Assembly (NCBI GenBank): GCA_934098345.1
Contig: CAKONX010000062.1
Span: forward strand, 1-6,373
Direction: 5' to 3'
From: an uncultured Bacilli bacterium
GTDB taxonomy: Bacteria; Bacillota_I; Bacilli_A; RF39; UBA660
Length of the DNA stretch: 6,373 bases
Shown here: in pieces, positions 1 to 4,335 of the stretch
Numbering within the stretch: the stretch's first letter is position 1
How the letters are laid out: the number at the start of each line of letters is the position of its first letter
Translations under genes and position numbers: made by a program
Notes under the pieces: generated by a model
Database searches by the model: none
What the model was told of the DNA's origin: nothing
What the model saw: the letters and a program-made list of their open reading frames with translations, nothing else

Positions 1-1280
1 ATAATATTTGGACATTTAATGATGAAGATGGAGAACTAAAACTTACAATTATGGCAACATTAGCTCAAAATGAAAGTAAAAAAACTTCTCAAAGAGTTAA
101 AGCGGGTCAGATGATATCATTTCAAAATGGAGTATTCTATGGAACGGGTAATATACTTGGGTACGATAAAATTGGCAAAAATTTAGTTGTTAACGAAGAA
201 CAGGCTGAAATAGTAAAATTTATCTATTCAGAGTATTTAAATGGTAAAGGTACTGTAGTAATAGCAGATGAATTAACAAGAAGAGAAGCAAAAACATCAA
301 CTGGATTAACTAGTTGGAGTCCATCCTATATATCAAGAGTATTAAGAAATCCTTTTTATTCTGGTACTATAGTTTATAGAAAATCATATATACCAGATTA
401 TCTAGAACAAAAACCAAAAATGAACTACGGTGAAGTAGAACAAGTAATAGTGGAAGGTAAACATGAACCACTAGTATCAAAACAAGAATTTAAAAAGGTT
501 CAACAAATTATGGATAGTCATTCTAAACCAATAAAATTAGGTAGAAGACAGGCGAATGGAGCTGCAAAAAATATATGGAGTAAGAAATTAGTTTGTGAAT
601 GTGGCTCTAACTTTAATAGAAAAATATATCATAAGAATAAATACAATACAACATATTGTTATGTTTGCTATAACAAGAAAATTCATCCGAAAAATAGGTT
701 TAAAGAAAGCTGTGAAGTTAAAGAAGTTCAAGAGTGGAAGTTACAATACATGGCTGAAGCAATATTCAGAAATCTTACACAGGATATCAATAATAGAAAA
801 GAGCTATATGATAGGTTAATAAGAGGAATAGATATGGAAGAACATCCTGAGAAAAAAATAAAACAAAGAATTAGTGAATTAAAACAATTAGTAGAAAATG
901 AAACAGCAAAATTAGATAAATTAATTGATTCGTATTTAGATCAAACTATTGACTTAACTGTGTATGATATATTTCAAAGAAAGTTATCAAGCAAAATAGA
1001 AAAATATAAAATAGAAATAAGTGAGTTAGAGAGAGAATATGAATCTATAGAACCACTAGATGTAAGAGTAGAAAAAGCAAAAGCTAGTATTCGTAAATTA
1101 TTAGACATTAACTATAATGGTGTTGATGAAAAAATAATAGAAGAATTTATTGAAAAAATAATAGTTCATAAAGATTACTTTGAATGGAAATTAAATTTTA
1201 TGAATGATACGATAAAATTAGAGATTAGAGGTAAAAGCAAAAAAGATGGTTTTTTAATGGAACATACCGATGACATTTAG
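1..1280 (+). CDS. Large serine recombinase, C-terminal part (5' end outside window)
   Basis: This is the C-terminal part of a large serine site-specific recombinase, an enzyme that integrates and excises mobile elements through a covalent serine-DNA intermediate. The frame is open from base 3, and the residues before the ATG at base 51 (GELKLTI, then MATLAQNESKKTSQRVKAGQ) match the end of the resolvase catalytic domain, so that ATG is internal. Numbering from it, a recombinase DNA-binding domain lies at about 34-130 (SWSPSYISRVLRNPFYSG) and a zinc ribbon at about 178-222 (C182, C184, C203, C206; C221 nearby). A charged, coiled-coil-prone stretch spans about 240-350. The catalytic serine is outside the window and cannot be checked. 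The visible part is intact to its TAG, with no terminator just after it. Such enzymes usually lie at the end of their element, so a junction could be close by (inference). The family call is firm; the specific element is unknown. Confidence 0.93.
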   Translation, partial: NIWTFNDEDGELKLTIMATLAQNESKKTSQRVKAGQMISFQNGVFYGTGNILGYDKIGKNLVVNEEQAEIVKFIYSEYLNGKGTVVIADELTRREAKTSTGLTSWSPSYISRVLRNPFYSGTIVYRKSYIPDYLEQKPKMNYGEVEQVIVEGKHEPLVSKQEFKKVQQIMDSHSKPIKLGRRQANGAAKNIWSKKLVCECGSNFNRKIYHKNKYNTTYCYVCYNKKIHPKNRFKESCEVKEVQEWKLQYMAEAIFRNLTQDINNRKELYDRLIRGIDMEEHPEKKIKQRISELKQLVENETAKLDKLIDSYLDQTIDLTVYDIFQRKLSSKIEKYKIEISELEREYESIEPLDVRVEKAKASIRKLLDINYNGVDEKIIEEFIEKIIVHKDYFEWKLNFMNDTIKLEIRGKSKKDGFLMEHTDDI

Positions 1281-1308
1281 CATTAATATGGATTATTTTA
1301 AGTGTTTT

Positions 1309-1317
1309 TGATATAAT
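1309..1317 (+). promoter_or_regulatory. Extended -10 promoter for the OLD-like gene
   Basis: TGATATAAT is a perfect TATAAT with the TGn extension. It lies in the 60-bp gap after the recombinase stop. No good -35 box sits 16-18 bp upstream, as is common for extended -10 promoters. Transcription would start near 1324, just before the ribosome site. The 13-mer TTTTTGATATAAT recurs exactly upstream of the 61-aa/Fic pair. Confidence 0.6.
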
Positions 1318-1326
1318 AGGACATTA

Positions 1327-1334
1327 AGAAGGTG
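1327..1334 (+). promoter_or_regulatory. Ribosome binding site that fixes the start at 1341
   Basis: AGAAGGTG lies six bases before the ATG at 1341. The in-frame GTG at 1332 is part of this Shine-Dalgarno sequence, so it is unlikely to be the start; the ATG at 1341 is preferred. Confidence 0.75.
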
Positions 1335-1340
1335 AATTGC

Positions 1341-2450
1341 ATGATTGAAAGTATATTTATTAAAAACTTTAAAAAATTTGATAGAAAAACAATTAAAATA
1401 GATCAACATAATATTATTATAGGTGAAAACGATTCGGGAAAAAGTACAATATTACAAGCTTTAGATATATTTTTTAATCAAGAAAAAATTGACAAAGTAT
1501 ATGTAAGAGTTCAAGGAGAACCAGTTGAAATAGGAATTAGATATAATGGAAATATGTATAAAAAAACGTATTCTACAGCTTCATACAAATTAACTGATGT
1601 ATCAGGTAATATTGAGGATTTAAATAATATAAAATATATTTATATTCCTGCTGGGAAATATGGTGTGACTGAGATGATACAACAGCTATCTGTAGCAAAG
1701 GTATTAGAAAATACCAGTAATGATATTATTGATGAATTAAAGAGAATATCACAGGAATCAATTGATCAAGTTATAAGTGGCATTGATCGTGAATTAATAG
1801 TTTTAAATAATGATACAACAACGCTTACTGGGAAGGAAAAATTTAGTTATAATTCTAGTTTAAAATTTGGAATCGAAACTGATGGTATAGCTGTTGAAGC
1901 AAGAGGATTGGGTTTTCAAAAAAATATTTTATATGCATTACTTATTGGTAATCAATATAATAATGTAGTATTAGGAATCGATGAAATTGAAAATTCTTTT
2001 TCAATAAATAATGCCAAAAATATGATTGGTAAATTGCATGAAAGAATAGGGCAAACATTGATTACCTCACATTCGTCTCGTATATTGAATGCAAGAAATA
2101 ATGCAAGTATTTACCCGCTATTTAGTGAAAACAATACTTCGTTGATTGAATTATTGGAATCATTAGATAACACAGAGAATAAAAACTATGTTTTAGTAGA
2201 AGGACCATATGATTTGAATTGGGTTAAAACTTCTATAAATCTTTTAGGTAAATCAAATGAATTTATTGTTTTACCAAGTGGTGGCTGTGGAAATATAGAT
2301 CATTTATGTAGTGAATTAGAAAGTTATAATAAGAAATGTTATCTCATTAAAGATGGGGATACAAATGAAGAAAATTCGTTATTGAAGGAATGTATAGAAT
2401 TATATGCTCCATTGGAGGCAATTAATGATATATTAGAAATGGAATTATAA
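1341..2450 (+). CDS. OLD-like ATPase with TOPRIM nuclease domain, probably truncated at its C-terminus
   Basis: 369 aa from the ATG. The N-terminal ABC/SMC-like ATPase has Walker A GENDSGKST at 28-36, a GLGFQKN stretch resembling the OLD-family signature at 189-195, Walker B ending in D214-E215 (VVLGIDEIE), and an H-loop with H244 (ITSHSS). A TOPRIM nuclease domain follows: VEGPYD at 286-291 (E287, D291), a glycine turn near 313-315, and DGD at 338-340. This order defines the OLD (overcoming lysogenization defect) family, whose known members include phage-defence nucleases such as GajA of Gabija. No UvrD-like helicase partner (GajB) is visible. The frame stops at a TAA, but clear coding sequence continues in the same frame for 54 more codons, so the protein has probably lost about 54 residues by a point mutation. 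Even restored, at about 424 residues it is short for the family. The metal-binding acidic residues are kept, so partial activity is possible. Confidence 0.88.
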   Translation: MIESIFIKNFKKFDRKTIKIDQHNIIIGENDSGKSTILQALDIFFNQEKIDKVYVRVQGEPVEIGIRYNGNMYKKTYSTASYKLTDVSGNIEDLNNIKYIYIPAGKYGVTEMIQQLSVAKVLENTSNDIIDELKRISQESIDQVISGIDRELIVLNNDTTTLTGKEKFSYNSSLKFGIETDGIAVEARGLGFQKNILYALLIGNQYNNVVLGIDEIENSFSINNAKNMIGKLHERIGQTLITSHSSRILNARNNASIYPLFSENNTSLIELLESLDNTENKNYVLVEGPYDLNWVKTSINLLGKSNEFIVLPSGGCGNIDHLCSELESYNKKCYLIKDGDTNEENSLLKECIELYAPLEAINDILEMEL

Positions 2451-2615
2451 AATGTACCAGAATCAAAAGAAGAGTTTTTTAATTTAACAACAATTGAAGG
2501 TGTTAGAAATAGCGACACTGTTAAAGATAAGTTAGCAAAGAATATTGGTAATTATCTCACTGTTGATAATTCTTTGATAGGCGAAATACAAAATTTAATA
2601 AGCAATAATCAATGA
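2451..2615 (+). pseudogene. Lost C-terminal tail of the OLD-like protein, after an in-frame TAA
   Basis: Immediately after the TAA at 2448-2450, the same frame stays open for 54 codons to a TGA at 2613-2615. It reads NVPESKEEFFNLTT through to SLIGEIQNLISNNQ, with composition like the upstream protein and no internal ATG or ribosome site to start it separately. The simplest reading is a one-base nonsense change (for example AAA or GAA to TAA) in a gene once about 424 codons long. A sequencing error or readthrough cannot be excluded from this window. Confidence 0.7.
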
Positions 2616-2716
2616 AAAAGGCATTTTAGTCGAATATAGAACGACAAGTCGTTCCAATAAGTTTTCCTATGTATTATGGGTCACAAGCTGCTATTAAAGA
2701 AAAAAGTAATAATTAA
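2612..2716 (+). pseudogene. Possible short decayed frame with an in-frame TAG
   Basis: An ATG at 2612 overlaps the original TGA of the OLD-like frame (ATGA), the usual geometry of coupled genes. It reads MKKAF, then TAG at 2627-2629, then SNIERQVVPISFPMYYG and SQAAIKEKSNN to a TAA at 2714-2716. The second half looks like a real protein tail, but I do not recognise the family. It could be the tail of a partner gene that decayed with the OLD gene, or a fragment of a gene cut by insertion. It is short enough to be chance. Confidence 0.3.
2639..2654. repeat. Perfect 7-bp inverted repeat (GAACGAC-AA-GTCGTTC)
   Basis: The palindrome GAACGACAAGTCGTTC has no T-tract after it, so it is not an intrinsic terminator. 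It could be an operator, a recombination half-site pair or an mRNA hairpin; nothing here decides between them. Confidence 0.5.
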
Positions 2717-2725
2717 AATAAATTG

Positions 2726-2768
2726 AAAGACTAAGATTAACATTAAGATGTAAATTTTAGTCTTTTTT
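2726..2768 (+). terminator. Intrinsic terminator after the OLD-like region
   Basis: AAAGACTAA (2726-2734) pairs perfectly with TTAGTCTTT (2757-2765) across a 22-base loop, and the 3' arm runs into six T's (2763-2768). The stem is AT-rich but well placed, between the decayed OLD region and the next promoter. Confidence 0.65.
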
Positions 2769-2814
2769 ATTTAAATCAAACTGAATTTAGTGTATCTTTT
2801 TATTTTTTATATTG

Positions 2815-2820
2815 TATAAT
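2815..2820 (+). promoter_or_regulatory. -10 box for the small membrane protein gene
   Basis: A perfect TATAAT sits 25 bp before the ATG at 2845 and just downstream of the terminator. No convincing -35 is visible. The box overlaps an in-frame TTG at 2812, which rules that codon out as the start. Confidence 0.5.
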
Positions 2821-2844
2821 AAATTTAAAGAAAGGAATTCCTTT

Positions 2845-3186
2845 ATGAAAAAAAATGAAAATAAAATAATAACAAAAAATAAATTTAAAATTCCTAAATG
2901 GATTAAAGTTATTTCATGTATTATTTTAATATGGATAGTGGTTTATTCAGTTGATTATATTCGCGTTACTAATTATTATAGAAAGCCAATTTTTTCGATT
3001 ACTGTTAAATCCAACAGAGTTACCAAAGACAACGCAGATTATATTGAGAAAAAATACATTGGTATTGGTTATAGTTTCTATACAAGAGGAGATATTGAAA
3101 ACAATAAAGAAGAATATGTTATTTATTATGGCAAAGTAAAAATATTAAATTTTGAAGTAAAAAGTTTTTTTCAAGGTGTGTGTTAA
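2845..3186 (+). CDS. Small single-helix membrane protein, function unknown
   Basis: 113 aa from the ATG at 2845, with AAAGGA at 2831-2836 as ribosome site (8-base spacing). A longer frame from TTG 2812 is rejected because it would start inside the -10 box. The protein has a lysine-rich N-terminus, one hydrophobic helix at about 19-37 (ISCIILIWIVVYSV), then DYIRVTN, KPIF at 47-50, and a predicted extracytoplasmic region of about 70 residues containing YIGIGYSF at 71-78. The order of DY-RV, KPIF and GxGYSF resembles a family of small orphan membrane proteins in Bacillota known to me only as hypothetical proteins. No catalytic motif is visible. It has its own -10 and no close partner gene, so it looks monocistronic. 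The topology (cytoplasmic basic N-terminus, C-terminus outside) is inferred from the positive-inside rule. Confidence 0.75.
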   Translation: MKKNENKIITKNKFKIPKWIKVISCIILIWIVVYSVDYIRVTNYYRKPIFSITVKSNRVTKDNADYIEKKYIGIGYSFYTRGDIENNKEEYVIYYGKVKILNFEVKSFFQGVC

Positions 3187-3189
3187 GTA

Positions 3190-3211
3190 CAAGAATAAAT
3201 ATTAATTCTTG
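3190..3211. repeat. 7-bp inverted repeat just upstream of the RNA promoter
   Basis: CAAGAAT (3190-3196) and ATTCTTG (3205-3211) flank an 8-base AT spacer, ending three bases before the -35 box at 3214. It may be a weak end of transcription for the upstream gene, although it has no T-tract, or a binding site for a regulator of the downstream promoter. Confidence 0.4.
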
Positions 3212-3213
3212 AA

Positions 3214-3242
3214 TTGACCAAAACGAAGATAAATAGTATATT
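3214..3242 (+). promoter_or_regulatory. Strong sigma-A-type promoter for the repeat RNA
   Basis: TTGACC (3214-3219, five of six to consensus) and TATATT (3237-3242, five of six) are separated by exactly 17 bp. It is the best two-box promoter in the window. The start would be near 3249, about 15 nt before the first repeat, and no reading frame with a ribosome site follows before the terminator. Confidence 0.7.
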
Positions 3243-3263
3243 ATTACGTTGAAGCAATTCAAT

Positions 3264-3361
3264 CGTAAATGTTTTTCGCTTCTGGATGGTGCGAACAATA
3301 AATGATTTCAGGCGACAATGTTTTTTGCTTCCAGGTGGTGCGACTAATAAATGATCCTGGT
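3264..3361 (+). repeat. Two 49-bp tandem direct repeats, plus the start of a third
   Basis: Copy 1 is 3264-3312 and copy 2 is 3313-3361. Aligned without gaps they share 36 of 49 bases. Conserved blocks are AATGTTTTT, GCTTC, TGGTGCGA and AATAAATGAT. A third start, CGAAAATG, follows at 3362-3369 before the terminator. Seven of the 13 differences fall in the two arms of one stem. There are no spacers between copies, so this is not a CRISPR array. Confidence 0.88.
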
Positions 3362-3370
3362 CGAAAATGC

Positions 3371-3406
3371 AAAGGAAACTTCATCAAATGATGGGGTTTT
3401 CTTTTT
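3371..3406 (+). terminator. Strong intrinsic terminator between the repeat RNA and the 61-aa gene
   Basis: AAAGGAAACTTCATCA (3371-3386) pairs over its full length with TGATGGGGTTTTCTTT (3389-3404), using three G-U pairs. The innermost A-T pair probably opens to give a four-base loop. A T-run follows at 3402-3406. In type III toxin-antitoxin loci a terminator in this position limits toxin expression. Confidence 0.85.
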
Positions 3407-3414
3407 GATATAAT
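3406..3414 (+). promoter_or_regulatory. Extended -10 promoter for the 61-aa/Fic pair
   Basis: TGATATAAT begins at the last T of the terminator tract. The start would be near 3421, at the beginning of the ribosome site AGGAGTGG (3421-3428), giving a leader of about 13 nt before the ATG at 3434. The 13-mer TTTTTGATATAAT here is identical to the one before the OLD-like gene. Confidence 0.55.
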
Positions 3415-3433
3415 TAACATAGGAGTGGATTAA

Positions 3434-3619
3434 ATGATTTTAAATTGTACTAAAAAAACTAAAGATAGATTTTATGATTATATAGATGAGGATGGGTTAA
3501 AAGTATTTAAAATAAATAAAGATGCAAATTGGCATTATTTAGTTTCAATTGATAAAGGAAGGCGATATATTTATCCAGCAGAAGAGTTTAAAAAAGCTTT
3601 AATTGAACGATTCAGATAA
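3434..3619 (+). CDS. 61-aa protein of unknown function, upstream of Fic
   Basis: 61 aa, with AGGAGTGG eight bases ahead of the ATG, so it is likely translated. It starts MILNCTKKTKD, has an acidic middle (DYIDEDG), then NWHYLVSIDKGRRYIYP and a basic amphipathic end (EEFKKALIERFR). There is no membrane segment. The CTKK start followed by a WH segment faintly recalls DUF6933-type proteins, but it would be short for that family; this is a guess. Its place just before Fic, with its TAA overlapping an in-frame upstream ATG of the Fic frame (TAATG), suggests co-translation and perhaps a regulatory or antitoxin role. It lacks the [S/T]xxxE[G/N] inhibitory motif of VbhA-like Fic antitoxins, and the Fic protein carries that motif itself. 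It does not resemble ToxN, AbiQ or CptN as I remember them and is far too short. Confidence 0.65.
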   Translation: MILNCTKKTKDRFYDYIDEDGLKVFKINKDANWHYLVSIDKGRRYIYPAEEFKKALIERFR

Positions 3620-3648
3620 TGGAAATAATAAGAATTAAGAGGATAATT

Positions 3649-4257
3649 ATGTTAGAAAATAAAAATAGTAATATTCAACAAGATTTTGCAAAAGAAGAAA
3701 AAATTTCAAAATTAAAGGCATTAAGGTTATTTGATACAAATGAAACAAGTAACAGTGAAGTTGGAACTTTTGAAGGTTTATCAAAAATACATAAATTCTT
3801 GTTTGAGGATATATATTCATTTGCAGGTAAAATACGAAAAGAGAATATTGCTAAAGGTAATTTTAGATTTGCATCATGTATGTACTTAGAAGAAGTATTA
3901 AAAAAAATAGATGATATGCCTCAAACAAACTTTGATGATATAGTAAAAAAATATGTTGAAATGAATATTGCACATCCATTTAGAGAAGGTAATGGAAGAA
4001 GTACACGTATCTGGTTAGATATGATTTTAAAAAAAGAATTAAATAAGGTTATTGATTGGAGCAAAGTGGATAAAGAAGATTATTTACTTGCTATGGAAAG
4101 AAGCCCTGTAAAAGATACAGAAATAAAGCTGCTACTTCAAAATGCGCTTACAGATAAAGTAAATGATAGATTAGTTTTTATGAAAGGTATTGATACTAGT
4201 TATCAATATGAAGGATATTATACATATAAACTTGAAGATCTAGATCAAAATAGCTAA
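3649..4257 (+). CDS. fic: Class III Fic protein adenylyltransferase with C-terminal self-inhibitory motif
   Basis: 202 aa. Fic enzymes move AMP from ATP to hydroxyl side chains of target proteins. The active-site loop HPFREGNGRSTR at 109-120 matches HPFx[D/E]GNGRxxR in full (H109, E113, N115, R117, R120). KGNFRFA at 69-75 forms the usual flap region. Near the C-terminus, SYQYEG at 184-189 matches the inhibitory motif [S/T]xxxE[G/N], with E188 as the inhibitory glutamate. This placement is that of class III enzymes such as Neisseria NmFic (motif in SYYYEGY), where tetramer break-up and tyrosine self-AMPylation relieve inhibition; Y185 corresponds to that tyrosine. NmFic targets gyrase B, but the target here is unknown. 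The start at 3649 is chosen for AAGAGGA at 3637-3643 and for the family-like MLENK start; an ATG at 3619 would add ten residues. It follows the 61-aa gene by 29 bp, probably as one operon. Confidence 0.93.
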   Translation: MLENKNSNIQQDFAKEEKISKLKALRLFDTNETSNSEVGTFEGLSKIHKFLFEDIYSFAGKIRKENIAKGNFRFASCMYLEEVLKKIDDMPQTNFDDIVKKYVEMNIAHPFREGNGRSTRIWLDMILKKELNKVIDWSKVDKEDYLLAMERSPVKDTEIKLLLQNALTDKVNDRLVFMKGIDTSYQYEGYYTYKLEDLDQNS

Positions 4258-4273
4258 TTTTAGCTGTTTTTTT
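4247..4273 (+). terminator. Intrinsic terminator overlapping the end of fic
   Basis: AAAATAGCTAA (4247-4257) pairs with TTAGCTGTTTT (4260-4270), with one G-U pair, and seven T's run from 4267 to 4273. The 5' arm includes the fic stop codon, so the 61-aa/Fic unit ends here. Confidence 0.75.
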
Positions 4274-4287
4274 ATGTTAAATTAATC

Positions 4288-4317
4288 TTGTAAACCTAAA
4301 TACGATAATGTTATATT
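4288..4317 (+). promoter_or_regulatory. Probable promoter of the surface protein operon
   Basis: TTGTAA (4288-4293) and TATATT (4312-4317) are 18 bp apart, after the fic terminator. An overlapping TATTAT at 4314-4319 is an alternative -10. The ribosome site AAGGAGA follows at 4324-4330. Confidence 0.45.
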
Positions 4318-4335
4318 ATAAGTAAGGAGAGTTTT

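Larger units (their letters stand above)
3249..3406 (+). ncRNA. Predicted structured RNA of two tandem pseudoknots, type III antitoxin-like
   Basis: The transcript is predicted from a promoter at 3214-3242 and an intrinsic terminator ending near 3406, giving about 158 nt. It holds two 49-nt repeats. In each, stem 1 pairs offsets 12-15 with 27-30 (TCGC/GCGA in copy 1, TTGC/GCGA in copy 2). Stem 2 pairs offsets 18-22, inside the loop of stem 1, with offsets 43-47 (CTGGA/TTCAG in copy 1, CCAGG/CCTGG in copy 2). That is an H-type pseudoknot with an A-rich third loop. Four of the five stem 2 pairs differ between copies yet all still pair. Tandem repeats folding into pseudoknots, then a terminator, then a gene, is the layout of type III RNA antitoxins (ToxI, CptI, TenpI). 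No ToxN-like toxin is visible downstream, so that assignment is inference; the structured RNA itself is better supported. I do not recognise it as a known riboswitch. Confidence 0.6.

Noticed and set aside
595..819. 74-codon open frame inside the recombinase gene
   Set aside because: It lies wholly within the recombinase coding region in another frame, across the zinc ribbon, and has no ribosome site.
1332..1340. GTG at 1332 as start of the OLD-like gene
   Set aside because: It forms part of the Shine-Dalgarno sequence AGAAGGTG that serves the ATG at 1341.
2448..2629. Reassigned stop codons (alternative genetic code)
   Set aside because: TAA, TAG and TGA all end other intact frames here and tryptophan is encoded by TGG, so two local nonsense codons are better read as decay.
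2951..3139. 62-codon open frame inside the small membrane protein gene
   Set aside because: A shadow in another frame of the 113-aa gene, which has the better start, ribosome site and family-like motifs.
3264..3361. CRISPR array
   Set aside because: The two repeats abut with no spacers, and no cas genes are visible.
3264..3361. Riboswitch controlling the downstream gene
   Set aside because: I recognise no known aptamer core. The strong terminator followed by a separate promoter, plus the tandem pseudoknots, fits an independent RNA better. No anti-terminator pairing was found by eye.
3434..4257. ToxN, AbiQ or CptN type III toxin
   Set aside because: Neither downstream protein resembles these ribonucleases as I remember them. 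One is 61 residues, the other a clear Fic enzyme.
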